Shown: positions 7,512 to 15,753, numbered from the stretch's first letter. The stretch is DNA of 35,687 bases from DATBFG01 sp036558645 (GCA_036558645.1 DATBFG010000117.1:1-35687); one strand, 5' to 3'. A program made the numbers and translations. Notes: generated by a model not told the origin, from the letters alone.

Positions 7512-7874
7512 TCAGGCGTTGGCGGCGCCAGCAAGGGCTGCGATGGCTTCTTCCAACGTGGGGAACATCAGGAACAGCGGCTCGACTCGGGTGATCTCCA
7601 GAAGCTTTCGCACACGCTTGTTGGCGCCAGCTAGGATGAACCGGCGTCCGGCCTTGTGGCGGGTAACGTAGGCACTCATCAGCGACCCTAATCCCGCCGA
7701 ATCGATATAGGGAACCTCGGTCAGGTCGAGGATCATGGTCGAGGTAGCGTCTTCCCCCAGGACCGCATTCTGGAATGGAGAGAGGTTTTCCATCGTGAGC
7801 GGGCCTTTTAGTCGAAGCACACCATGCCCAGTCATAGGTCCAGCGTAACGTTCGATCTCGAGACCGGGAGTCAT
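7512..7874 (-). CDS. STAS-domain anti-anti-sigma factor
   Basis: 120 residues, a single STAS domain like SpoIIAA/RsbV. The phosphorylatable serine is Ser59 in VPYIDSAGLGSL, preceded by the conserved strand STMILDLTE. Such proteins bind a partner kinase or anti-sigma factor and release a sigma factor when unphosphorylated. No RsbW-like kinase or phosphatase lies in the window. The frame is open to 8117, but the longer form overlaps the divergent moaD-moaE gene; the start is placed at 7874, where TACAAT (minus strand, 7883-7888) ends 8 bases upstream and no Shine-Dalgarno exists, suggesting a leaderless mRNA. The extra N-terminal residues of the longer form look non-coding. Confidence 0.88.
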   Translation of the reverse strand: MTPGLEIERYAGPMTGHGVLRLKGPLTMENLSPFQNAVLGEDATSTMILDLTEVPYIDSAGLGSLMSAYVTRHKAGRRFILAGANKRVRKLLEITRVEPLFLMFPTLEEAIAALAGAANA

Positions 7875-7997
7875 GGCCGATGATTGTACTGCAGAATTGG
7901 TCTTCTTTGGCGGTGCGCTGGCGACCTCTGTCAAAAGTTGTTGTGAGCCGTCCGCGGTACACTGGAAGCTAATTTTTGCGGAGAGAATCGCCTTTCT

Positions 7998-8717
7998 ATG
8001 CAGGTACGGGTTCTGTTCTTCGGGATGCTGAAGGAGGTCATCGGCCGTGCCAGCGAGTCCCTGGAGCTTGCGAAAGGGGCTCGGGTCGGTGATCTCGTGA
8101 CGCATTACCAACAGCAATTTCCTGCGATGCAGGCATTATCCCAGTCGATCGCTGTGGCGGTGAACTCCGAGTATGCGGGTCCAGAGTGGACGCTGAACGA
8201 AGACGACGAAGTCGGCCTGCTGCCCCCAGTCAGCGGAGGTTCGCCACCACGCTGCACACTGGTTCGGACCGCCATTGGGACTGAAGATGTGCTTTCAGCG
8301 ATCAAGCATCCGGAAGACGGTGCGGTGGTCATATTTGAAGGTATCGTCCGAAACAATACTCGCGGACGCCGAACTCTATACCTGGACTATGAAGCCTACG
8401 AAGAGATGGCCCTCAAGCAGATGGAAAGTCTTGCTGGCCGCGCACTTCAGGAGTTCAAGATAAGAGACGTGGCCATTGTTCACCGGTTGGGCCGGTTGCA
8501 GATCGGAGAAACTAGCGTTCTGATTGTGGTTGCCTCTGCCCATCGGGGTCCGGGATTCGAAGCTTGCCGTTGGCTTATCGATACCCTTAAACGAACGGTA
8601 CCTATCTGGAAGAAAGAGTATTTCGAGGATGGCGCCGTTTGGGCTGACGGGGAAGGCTTTCCTGACGAGATTTCTCGGCCCGAAGGCACCCCTGCCAAGG
8701 GGCAGGCAACTAAGTGA
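7998..8717 (+). CDS. moaX: Molybdopterin synthase fusion, MoaD-MoaE (MoaX type)
   Basis: 239 residues. Residues 1-81 are MoaD (ubiquitin fold, RVLFFGMLKEVIG) ending in PPVSGG; residues from about 87 are MoaE with ASAHRGPGFEACRWLID and LKRTVPIWKKE. MoaE lysines 198 and 205 match the spacing of E. coli Lys119/Lys126. The complex converts cyclic pyranopterin monophosphate to molybdopterin. MoaD must expose a C-terminal Gly-Gly for thiocarboxylation, but here Gly80-Gly81 is followed directly by SPPRCTLVR. The comparable MoaX of Mycobacterium tuberculosis is reported to be cleaved after Gly-Gly, so processing is expected. No other moa or moe gene is nearby. A weak GGAGA lies about 14 bases before the ATG. 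The STAS gene is divergent. Confidence 0.93.
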   Translation: MQVRVLFFGMLKEVIGRASESLELAKGARVGDLVTHYQQQFPAMQALSQSIAVAVNSEYAGPEWTLNEDDEVGLLPPVSGGSPPRCTLVRTAIGTEDVLSAIKHPEDGAVVIFEGIVRNNTRGRRTLYLDYEAYEEMALKQMESLAGRALQEFKIRDVAIVHRLGRLQIGETSVLIVVASAHRGPGFEACRWLIDTLKRTVPIWKKEYFEDGAVWADGEGFPDEISRPEGTPAKGQATK

Positions 8718-8752
8718 CCAGCCAGTCCCGTCAGACTAGCCAAGGAGTTCAA

Positions 8753-9727
8753 TTGAGATTCACGCGGTTGGATCTCGCCCGCTGTACACCCGTCTGGCTG
8801 CGTGCGCGCCGGAGACGAACAGCCGCCACCGCAACGTTCTTCGCCTTCCTATCACTGCTAACGACATCCCAAGCTCAGAATCAGGACAACACAATCAAAG
8901 TAGACGTGAAGCTGGTCAACGTGTTCGTAACAGTAACGGACGCGCACGGCTCTCCGATAGGTGGGTTGAATAAGGAAGACTTCACGTTGAAGGAGGACGG
9001 CAAGGATCAGAAGATTGCCGTCTTCGATAAAGAGTCCGCACTGCCCCTTTCCATAGTCCTGGCACTCGACACCAGCCTCAGCACACGCAAGGATCTGCCG
9101 CTCGAGTTGGCATCCGCCAAACGGTTTGCCCATGCCATCGTCAGGCCGATCGATGCAATTTCCCTGTACGCCTTTAGCGAAGTGGTAAATGAGGTATCTC
9201 CTTTTACTTCGGATATGAGGAAGATCGATGCAGCCATTGACCGGATGCGGCTAGGATCGGCAACCGCACTCTACGATGCTGTGTATTTGGGATCTGAGGC
9301 GCTCGATCCGCGGCAGGGCCGGAAGGTTATGGTCATCATCACAGACGGCGGGGACACGGTCAGCAAAGTGGACTATCCGGAGGCGGTTCGCGCGGCGGAG
9401 CAAGCTGAGGCGATCGTATACAGCATCATTGTGGTTCCTGTAGAGGCCAGCGCCGGACGCGATACTGGAGGCGAGCACGCCTTGATTACGCTGTCGGAAG
9501 AGACCGGTGGAAAATATTTCTACGCTACGACGATTCCTCAGTTGGATGAGGCGTTTCGCAAGATAAGCGATGAATTGAGAACGCAGTATCTGCTCGCATA
9601 CTATCCGTCAGAGCGACTGTCCAATTCTGAGTTCCGGCGGCTTGAGGTCAAGATCACAGGAAGTCCGGGTGACTCCGGATACAAAGTACGGCACCGGAGC
9701 GGGTATTACACCTCCAAGCTGCACTAA
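8753..9727 (+). CDS. Secreted VWFA-related acidobacterial-domain protein
   Basis: 324 residues. After an arginine-rich n-region and a hydrophobic segment ending TTSQAQ (about residue 42), the protein has the acidobacterial opening KVDVKLVNVFVTVTDAHG, then GLNKEDFTLKEDG, then a von Willebrand A domain with an intact MIDAS motif DTSLS (from residue 106) and ITDGGDTVS, ending YKVRHRSGYY. The family (VWFA-related Acidobacterial domain) is abundant in this phylum; the role is unknown, presumably metal-dependent binding in the periplasm or at the surface. The start is placed at TTG 8753 because AAGGAG lies 5 bases upstream; a GTG at 8714 overlapping the moaX stop is possible but gives an implausibly long n-region. 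Probably co-transcribed with moaX. Confidence 0.9.
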   Translation: MRFTRLDLARCTPVWLRARRRRTAATATFFAFLSLLTTSQAQNQDNTIKVDVKLVNVFVTVTDAHGSPIGGLNKEDFTLKEDGKDQKIAVFDKESALPLSIVLALDTSLSTRKDLPLELASAKRFAHAIVRPIDAISLYAFSEVVNEVSPFTSDMRKIDAAIDRMRLGSATALYDAVYLGSEALDPRQGRKVMVIITDGGDTVSKVDYPEAVRAAEQAEAIVYSIIVVPVEASAGRDTGGEHALITLSEETGGKYFYATTIPQLDEAFRKISDELRTQYLLAYYPSERLSNSEFRRLEVKITGSPGDSGYKVRHRSGYYTSKLH

Positions 9728-10046
9728 TTAGAGATATGAACTGCCGAATTTAAGATCCTACTTTTGGAAACCGCTGGTGGGTGTACACTAGCGCGGATTA
9801 TCACAGCCCCTGTAAATCATTGAATTAACAGCGCCACTGTCAGCTAGGAAGTATTGGACTGTTGATTGCTGAGAGTGAGCTAACCGTGGGTGATTCGCTG
9901 ACAGCCTGGTACGAACTGAACCGAGTCATTCCCAAGAAAAACCTGGAGGTATGTTGTTCTTTCCTTCCTAACCCCGCGAGCTTGCATGCGAGTGACCGGC
10001 AAAGACCGGTCAATGACACCGACTCCAAGCGAAAAGGAAGCTGAAA
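9728..10046 (+). other. 319-base leader region of the TonB-receptor gene
   Basis: No convincing gene. It holds a TACACT near 9795 with no clear -35 partner, a GGAGGT followed at once by a six-codon frame (MLFFPS, about 9951-9971), and the hairpin at 9993-10012. A 60-codon frame at 9862-10044 lacks a ribosome-binding site and a protein-like composition. A long untranslated leader for the receptor is the simplest reading. Confidence 0.5.
9993..10012 (+). promoter_or_regulatory. Hairpin in the leader of the TonB-receptor gene
   Basis: TGACCGG (9993-9999), loop CAAAGA, CCGGTCA (10006-10012): a perfect 7-bp stem about 34 bases before the start codon. No T-run follows, so it is not an intrinsic terminator; an mRNA-stability or control element or an operator are the alternatives. 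Confidence 0.4.
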
Positions 10047-13000
10047 ATGATTCAAAAAGATGAGTCCTCCCCGAGTTTTTTCAATCTCTGCGTCGTACTG
10101 ACCCTCCTCGTTTCCGTTCTGTTCATCAACCCAGTCAAATGCCCCGCCCAGACAAGCGTCTCTACGGGAAGCATTGTCGGTACCGTAACCGACTCCACGG
10201 GGGCGCTCGTCAATGGCGCCAAGGTGACGATCACAAATAAGGCCACCGCGCAGGCCATTACCACCACGACCAACGCGGCAGGAGCGTATACATCGGGCTC
10301 TCTGATTCCGGGCAGCTATGAAGTCAAGGTGGAGGCCCAGGGTTTTCGAACCACGGTTTTGGCGCTTACCGTTCAGGTTGCCGGTACGACACAGGGCAGC
10401 TTACGGCTTGAAGTGGGACAGGCAAGTCAGACCGTTGAAGTGCAGGCATCGTCAGTATCCGTGAACATGGAACAAGCGACCGTACAGGGCGTAGTTACGA
10501 CGCAGCAGATCGAGCAACTCCCTATCAGTCGTAATTTCCTGGACCTGGCGCAACTGGAACCTGGCATTCAGATCCAGGATGGAGCAACCTTCGATCCGAC
10601 GAAGAATGGGTTTTCCTCCATTTCGATTGGCGGACGGGCCGGACGAACGGCACGTATAGAAGTGGACGGATTGGATATCAGTGATGAGAACGTGGGCACG
10701 ACGACGCAGAACATCGCGATGAGTTCGATCCAGGAGTTTCAGATCGGCCAGTCGAGTCTGGATCTCTCTTCGGAGCTGACGTCCTCGGGAACGGTCAACG
10801 TTGTAACCAAGTCGGGGACGAATTCATTTCACGGAGATGCTTTCGGAACCTTCCGCGACAAGAGTGCAGGCGGCGCGAACTTCCCTGGCGGGCAGGATCT
10901 TCCATTCCAGCGTAGCGTGTTCGGGGGAAGCTTCGGCGGACCCGTGATCAAGGATAAGTTGTTCTTTTTCCTTGCCGGAGAGCGCTTCAAACAAGACCTG
11001 TTTGCACCAGTTGCCTTTAGCGACCCATTCACGTCACTTTCGGGCGGCTACAGCTCACCTTATAGGGAAACCCAGTTGAATGGCCGATTGGACTATCAAC
11101 TCTTCGGTTCTGCAAGAGTGTTCTATAAATTCACCTACGACAACAACAGCGTGGTGGCAGGATTTGGCGGAAGCAACTATTCGCCATTCAAGAACCTGAA
11201 CAACACGCCAGCGCACGCCGTAGGGCTCGACTTCAATACTGGCACTTTCACGCACAGCATCCGGTTCGCGTATAGCAAATTCGCTAACCACATCAATGAT
11301 GCGGTCACTGGCACTAGTATTTTCAATCCCGCTCCAGATGTGCAGCTTTACTTCGATGGTGGAGCTGGCTTTGTGAGCGGTCCGAACTTCCTTGCTCCGC
11401 AGACGACTGTGCAGAGCAACAAGGAAATCAAGTATGACGGGAGCAAGGCGTTCCACGCACACGTCATCCGCTTCGGATTCAGCTTCAACAAGATCAACGT
11501 TTATGCCAATGCGAATTTCTATGGACTCGCACCGCAGATAGCGCTGAGCTCGTCGAACACCAACGAGGCTGCCGCAGGCCCCTTTCCCGGGGGAGCATCC
11601 AATCCACTGAATTATCCGGTCGGCGGAGCCCTGATCGGCAATGGTTTCGGATGCTTTACCGAAAAACCAGCGTTTGGCTTCTCGTGCGGCGGATTGAACG
11701 ACACGCGCTTCCAGTTCTATGTCGGCGACAATTGGAAGGTGAAGCCCAATATCACTGTCAGCGCCGGATTGCGCTATGTTCGCGACACGGGCCGGCAAGA
11801 TTCGGATCTCCCGCCAATTCCCTGTTCAGCCGTCGATCCCGCCATTACCCCAGCACCTTGCACAGGCAATGATCTGCTGCTCGATCAGTTTGGAAACATC
11901 CCCGGATTAGGTGCCAGCGTGCGGCAACCAAATCTGAACTTCGCGCCACAGCTGGGCGTTGCCTGGGATCCGTTCAAAACGGGACGAACCGTTATCCGAG
12001 GCGGAATTGGTCTCTATTACGACAACACCGTCTTCAACAACATTCTGTTCGATCGCGTGGTCCGTCTGAGCCACGGCGAATTCAACGCGCAGCCCAACGA
12101 TCCCTGCCCCGGTGGACAACTGCTGCTGCCAACTGGTGGCCCCCCACTCACGTCAATCGACGGCCTTGATATAGCGACAGAAATTTGCGGGGCGCCTGTC
12201 GGGAGCGTTCAAACGGCTCTTGGCGATTTGCAAAAAGTGTTCCAAGCAAGTGCCGCTTCTTTGGGAGCGAATTCACCGAATCCATTCTTTCTTGGAGAAC
12301 TGCTGAACGGCTTAGGCAGTTTGTTTGGACCTGATTTCCAAACACCGCGCTCAGTTCAGATGAACATTGGCTTCCAGCATGAAATTCGTCAGGGAACTGT
12401 GCTCAGCGTGGATTATGTGCGAAACGTCGCGACGCATTACTTGCTGGGATATGACACGAACCATGTTGGAGATTCGCGATTCCTAAATGTGAACGCGGCA
12501 AATAATGCAATCACGGCCACCAACAATCAGTTTGGATGCAACACGGGAACCGCATCCGGCAACATCGACTGTGATATTGCTGCAGGAGCAACCATTGCCG
12601 ACTTCGCAGGGAACGGCTTAGACTCTGGCGCGCAGTTATTCGGTGGATTCGCTGCACCGCTATTCGGGCTCACGCCGGATACCGGCGCAGCGTTTCCTGG
12701 AATCAATCCGCTGGTGGGACGAAATACCATGTTCTTCCCGGCCGGGCGTTCCGTCTACGATGGCCTGCAGATGTCATTGCGAAGCCGGGTATCGAACCCA
12801 TTTCGCGGCATTCGCGCGATGAACCTGCAAGTCTCCTATGCGCTCTCGAGCTTTGAGAGCAATGTGCCATACGGCGGCGGGATCGGAGATCAGGATTTTC
12901 TGCCGCTCGCCGCTGACTTTAACAACCCCACCAGATTCTTCGGGCCCGCGTCGCAAGATCGCAAGCATCAGATCTCGTTTGGAACCATCCTCGACATGCC

Positions 13001-13712
13001 GCTGGGAGCCAGGATCAGCTTTATCGGACACTTCAATTCGCCATTCGCCCAATCCTTGTGGCTGCCTTCGGGAGCGGGAGTTCCGGGAGAGATTTTCCGC
13101 ACGGACGTTAACGGAGATGGTGCTTTCGGCGGAGCAAGTCAGACAAGTAATAATGGTTACGGCGACATCCTTCCTGGAACCGACGTCGGTGACTTTAACC
13201 GAGGTATAAGTCCAGATAGTCTGAACAGCACCATCAACAGCTATTACGACAATTCTGCCGGAGTACTCACTCCTGCCAGCCAGGCGCTGGTGAATGCCGG
13301 ATTGTTCTCGCCGACGCAACTGGCGGCACTTGGAGCTTTGACCCCTGGCCGTTGCAATCCTGATGGCACTCCAGTGAACGGTAACGAGGCCTCCTGTGTC
13401 GCGCTGGCACCTCCAGGGAATGTGGGGTTGTCGTGGCTGAAAGCATTCGACATGACTTTGGCGTGGCCGATCAAGGTGAAGGAACTCCTCACCATTGAGC
13501 CCAGTATCTCTGCGTTTAACATCTTTAACTTCGCTAATTTCGACGGCCCGACAAACAAACTGCTGGGCATCGTGAATAACGGACAATTTGCCACCTTCGT
13601 GAATGGAGTTACACCATCCACACGCGGATCAAACCGCATAGGGGTTGGTTCGGGAGTATTTGCACTTGGTGCGCCGAGGCAATTGGAATTTGGGCTAAAG
13701 ATTATTTTCTAG
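10047..13712 (+). CDS. Oar-like TonB-dependent receptor with N-terminal carboxypeptidase-regulatory-like domain
   Basis: 1,221 residues. Order: Sec signal peptide (hydrophobic VVLTLLVSVLFINP, cleavage near CPAQT at about 34), a Cna-B/carboxypeptidase-regulatory-like beta domain (37-125; GSIVGTVTDSTGALVNGAKV), a plug domain (about 140-260; QLPISRNFLDLAQLEPGI, GTVNVVTKSGTNSFHG) and a large 22-strand-type barrel ending in a terminal phenylalanine (LEFGLKIIF), the usual Bam recognition end. This is the expanded acidobacterial/Oar-like family of outer-membrane transporters; ligands are mostly unknown, with polysaccharide or peptide uptake assumed. AAGGAAG precedes the ATG. It stands alone: no SusD, TonB or substrate-processing gene adjoins it. 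Paired cysteines (e.g. IPCSAVDP...APCTG) suggest disulfide-bonded loops. Confidence 0.93.
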   Translation: MIQKDESSPSFFNLCVVLTLLVSVLFINPVKCPAQTSVSTGSIVGTVTDSTGALVNGAKVTITNKATAQAITTTTNAAGAYTSGSLIPGSYEVKVEAQGFRTTVLALTVQVAGTTQGSLRLEVGQASQTVEVQASSVSVNMEQATVQGVVTTQQIEQLPISRNFLDLAQLEPGIQIQDGATFDPTKNGFSSISIGGRAGRTARIEVDGLDISDENVGTTTQNIAMSSIQEFQIGQSSLDLSSELTSSGTVNVVTKSGTNSFHGDAFGTFRDKSAGGANFPGGQDLPFQRSVFGGSFGGPVIKDKLFFFLAGERFKQDLFAPVAFSDPFTSLSGGYSSPYRETQLNGRLDYQLFGSARVFYKFTYDNNSVVAGFGGSNYSPFKNLNNTPAHAVGLDFNTGTFTHSIRFAYSKFANHINDAVTGTSIFNPAPDVQLYFDGGAGFVSGPNFLAPQTTVQSNKEIKYDGSKAFHAHVIRFGFSFNKINVYANANFYGLAPQIALSSSNTNEAAAGPFPGGASNPLNYPVGGALIGNGFGCFTEKPAFGFSCGGLNDTRFQFYVGDNWKVKPNITVSAGLRYVRDTGRQDSDLPPIPCSAVDPAITPAPCTGNDLLLDQFGNIPGLGASVRQPNLNFAPQLGVAWDPFKTGRTVIRGGIGLYYDNTVFNNILFDRVVRLSHGEFNAQPNDPCPGGQLLLPTGGPPLTSIDGLDIATEICGAPVGSVQTALGDLQKVFQASAASLGANSPNPFFLGELLNGLGSLFGPDFQTPRSVQMNIGFQHEIRQGTVLSVDYVRNVATHYLLGYDTNHVGDSRFLNVNAANNAITATNNQFGCNTGTASGNIDCDIAAGATIADFAGNGLDSGAQLFGGFAAPLFGLTPDTGAAFPGINPLVGRNTMFFPAGRSVYDGLQMSLRSRVSNPFRGIRAMNLQVSYALSSFESNVPYGGGIGDQDFLPLAADFNNPTRFFGPASQDRKHQISFGTILDMPLGARISFIGHFNSPFAQSLWLPSGAGVPGEIFRTDVNGDGAFGGASQTSNNGYGDILPGTDVGDFNRGISPDSLNSTINSYYDNSAGVLTPASQALVNAGLFSPTQLAALGALTPGRCNPDGTPVNGNEASCVALAPPGNVGLSWLKAFDMTLAWPIKVKELLTIEPSISAFNIFNFANFDGPTNKLLGIVNNGQFATFVNGVTPSTRGSNRIGVGSGVFALGAPRQLEFGLKIIF

Positions 13713-13735
13713 ATGAATTGATTCCTCAAGCATCG

Positions 13736-13781
13736 AATTCCCGATCTCGGGACGGTTTTACCACACCCGATTTCGGGAATT
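13736..13781. terminator. Nested palindromes after the TonB-receptor gene, possible terminator
   Basis: Two small palindromes, CCCGATCTCGGG (13740-13751) and CCCGATTTCGGG (13766-13777), are near-identical direct repeats. In addition the outer arms AATTCCCGA (13736-13744) and TCGGGAATT (13773-13781) pair as a 9-bp stem. Alternative folds are therefore possible. Only a short T-run follows, so terminator function is plausible but unproven. Confidence 0.5.
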
Positions 13782-13847
13782 TGTGTCCGAAAACAGGAAT
13801 CAAGCTGGGGCGTAAGCCTCTCTTCTGCCGCAATCCGGGCAAGCTTT

Positions 13848-13856
13848 TGATATCCT
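13848..13856 (+). promoter_or_regulatory. Extended -10 promoter of the 51-residue microprotein
   Basis: TGATATCCT is an extended -10 element (TG-N-TATCCT). Its hexamer ends 8 bases before a GTG start at 13865, and no Shine-Dalgarno is present. No good -35 is visible, which an extended -10 can tolerate. Confidence 0.4.
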
Positions 13857-13864
13857 AAGACATC

Positions 13865-14020
13865 GTGCGGATGATGTGGTGGTTTGTGATCTTGGCCTGC
13901 AGTACGGGAGTGGTCCTGTGGGCGGGAGTGGCTTTATATATCCGTGTGCATCGGCATTTGAAGACGGAGAAAGAAGCCCTCAATGAAGTCGACCCGAGTC
14001 GAGGGACGAGACTGCTTTAG
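13865..14020 (+). CDS. Single-span membrane microprotein (51 residues)
   Basis: A short frame, GTG at 13865 (or ATG at 13871, 49 residues), stopping at TAG 14018-14020. The product begins MRMMWWFVILACSTGVVLWA and continues GVALYIRVHRHL, then a charged tail KTEKEALNEVDPSRG. This is one clear membrane helix of about 22 residues followed by a positive flank and a soluble cytoplasmic tail, which is unlike random sequence. bioY starts 59 bases downstream on the same strand with its own Shine-Dalgarno. I do not recognise a family. It could be a small partner of BioY or an independent membrane protein; a chance frame cannot be excluded. Confidence 0.55.
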   Translation: MRMMWWFVILACSTGVVLWAGVALYIRVHRHLKTEKEALNEVDPSRGTRLL

Positions 14021-14079
14021 GCAAGATTGGTAGTTTGGGCATTTTTTCTTATCGGTAATGGGCACCTTGGAGGATCCAA

Positions 14080-14658
14080 ATGACGAAGCCGGCCTCTGCT
14101 ATTCTCAATTCACAAGATCTGATGCTCGAATGGGCGCGGCAAGGCGCTATCGTCATCGGCGCCAGCCTTTTCGTGGCGTTATGCGCTCGCGTGACGTTGC
14201 CACTCCCGTTCACGCCCGTGCCGTTGACGTTACAGAACTTCGGCGTTTTGTTGGTCGGCCTTACGCTGGGCAGCAAGCGTGGATTTGCAGCGTTGGGCTT
14301 GTACCTGGTGGAAGGCGCCTCTGGCATGCCAGTGTTCAATCCGTTGGGGCCCGGAGGAATCGCGCAAATACTCGGACCGACGGGAGGGTTTTTACTTGCA
14401 TATCCGTTCGCTGCGGGAGTTGCTGGACTTGTCATGGAGCACGGGAAGAAGACATTTGCTCGAGCCCTGATGGGTGGTTTCCTCGCTGAGGTCTTATTGT
14501 TCCTGGGCGGCCTGTCCTGGCTCGCCATGATCACGAACTCAATCTCCCAGGCGTTTCGCTTCGGGCTTTATTGGTTTGTTTTTGCCGAGATTATCAAAAT
14601 GATGTTCGCTGCGTCGCTTTCCGCCGGGTGGGAACGCCTCTTTAAGGCGAACTCGTGA
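14080..14658 (+). CDS. bioY: Biotin transporter BioY (ECF-transporter S component)
   Basis: 192 residues with about six membrane helices. Family features are PFTPVPLTLQNFGVLLVGLTLG near residue 45 and the glycine-rich GASGMPVFNPLGPGGIAQILGPTGGFLLAYPFAA block (about 78-113), the classic BioY biotin-binding region. GGAGG lies 7 bases before the ATG. BioY alone or with the shared ECF energising module (EcfA/EcfT, not in this window) imports biotin. No BirA-type operator (paired TTGTAAAC/GTTTACAA) is visible upstream. The next gene overlaps its stop by four bases (GTGA), so the two are translationally coupled. Confidence 0.93.
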   Translation: MTKPASAILNSQDLMLEWARQGAIVIGASLFVALCARVTLPLPFTPVPLTLQNFGVLLVGLTLGSKRGFAALGLYLVEGASGMPVFNPLGPGGIAQILGPTGGFLLAYPFAAGVAGLVMEHGKKTFARALMGGFLAEVLLFLGGLSWLAMITNSISQAFRFGLYWFVFAEIIKMMFAASLSAGWERLFKANS

Positions 14659-15551
14659 GCGCGCTGAACACAACAGCTGCTATCCCGGGACATCAGAATT
14701 CCATGCCAAGCGCGGACGCTCGCGAAATTACCGTAGCTCACAGTCCTGACTCCGATGACGCGTTCATGTTCTACGGATTGGCGACGAACAAGGTGCGCGC
14801 GGCCGGATTGCGTTTTACTCACACACTCTGCGACATCGAAACCCTGAATCAAAAAGCCCGCCAAGGCGATGGAGTCTACGATGTAACAGCGGTCTCTTTT
14901 CATGCTTATCCCTATATCCAGGATCACTATGCCCTGCTTCCCAGCGGTGGCAGCGTCGGCGATGGCTATGGGCCGATGATTGTCTCTCCGAGGGCCTTCA
15001 GTGAAAGCGACATCAAACAAAGACGCGTAGCGGTGCCGGGTAAATTGACGACGGCCTACCTGGCGCTGCAACTGTTCGCTCCCGGAATTGAGACCGTTGT
15101 TGAGCCTTTTGACCAAATCATCCCCAAAGTTCTCAGCGGCGAGTACGAGGCCGGCTTGATCATCCACGAAGGCCAACTGACGTATGACAAGTCAGGGTTG
15201 CACCGCGTTGTGGACCTCGGACGATGGTGGCAAAAAGTAACGGGACTACCTCTGCCGCTGGGAGGCAACGCCATCCGCCGAAGTCTCGGACCCGAGTTGA
15301 TGGCGAGGGTGGGCGAAGCTCTAAAAGAAAGCATCCAGTACGCGCTGGACCATCGCGAGGAGGCCCTCGCCTATGCCATGCAGTTTGCCCGCGATCTCGA
15401 CCCTCAATTGGCAGACAAATTTGTGGGCATGTATGTCAACGACCGCACGCTCGATTATGGGCCAGATGGCCGGGAAGCTGTCCGACGTCTCCTAGACATG
15501 GGGCACAAAGCAGGGATCATCCCGCATGCGGCTAAAGTGGACTTTGTATAG
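14655..15551 (+). CDS. MqnA/MqnD-family menaquinone (futalosine-pathway) protein
   Basis: 298 residues, periplasmic-binding-protein fold without a signal peptide. Marks are AHSPDSDDAFMFYGLA (about 28-43), VAVPGKLTTAYLALQLF (about 124-140) and IIHEGQLTYDKSGL (about 168-181), the latter containing the catalytic-site-like His-Glu-Gly-Gln of MqnD. MqnD cleaves cyclic de-hypoxanthine futalosine to 1,4-dihydroxy-6-naphthoate. The protein is closer to MqnD than to MqnA by these motifs, but SPDSDDAF differs from the usual MqnD SPCPNDTF, so a related paralogue is possible. GTG start at 14655 overlaps the bioY stop, with AAGG 7 bases upstream. Menaquinone would fit a respiratory acidobacterium. Confidence 0.82.
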   Translation: MSALNTTAAIPGHQNSMPSADAREITVAHSPDSDDAFMFYGLATNKVRAAGLRFTHTLCDIETLNQKARQGDGVYDVTAVSFHAYPYIQDHYALLPSGGSVGDGYGPMIVSPRAFSESDIKQRRVAVPGKLTTAYLALQLFAPGIETVVEPFDQIIPKVLSGEYEAGLIIHEGQLTYDKSGLHRVVDLGRWWQKVTGLPLPLGGNAIRRSLGPELMARVGEALKESIQYALDHREEALAYAMQFARDLDPQLADKFVGMYVNDRTLDYGPDGREAVRRLLDMGHKAGIIPHAAKVDFV

Positions 15552-15717
15552 CCCGCAAGGCATGGCTCTCTTTTCTTCCTGACAAGAAAGTTCCGCAGTG
15601 ATTACCACTAACGTTGCACAGCATTCATGTGGCTTTGGTTCAATATCTCCACTCCGCCACGAGATCGACGGCTCAATGCATCAACGACAGATGGAATGCC
15701 ATGCGCCAAAGTGCACA

Positions 15718-15746
15718 ATGACGCGGCAAAGCTGGTTCGCTATACT
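15718..15746 (+). promoter_or_regulatory. Probable promoter of the 68-residue protein gene
   Basis: ATGACG (15718-15723), 17 bases, TATACT (15741-15746). The -10 is one mismatch from consensus and ends 7 bases before the ATG at 15754, predicting a leaderless or nearly leaderless mRNA. Confidence 0.45.
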
Positions 15747-15753
15747 GTTGCAG

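Noticed and set aside
9862..10044. 60-codon frame in the leader of the TonB-receptor gene
   Set aside because: No Shine-Dalgarno, no domain, and it overlaps the hairpin; treated as untranslated leader.
11055..13586. Long antisense frames (247 and 270 codons) within the TonB-receptor gene
   Set aside because: The receptor frame has a signal peptide, plug and barrel signatures throughout; the antisense products are low-complexity shadows.
10047..13712. Polysaccharide-utilisation locus around the TonB receptor
   Set aside because: No SusD, glycoside hydrolase or sensor gene adjoins; the receptor stands alone.
14021..14079. BirA operator upstream of bioY
   Set aside because: No paired TTGTAAAC/GTTTACAA-type arms are present in the short gap.
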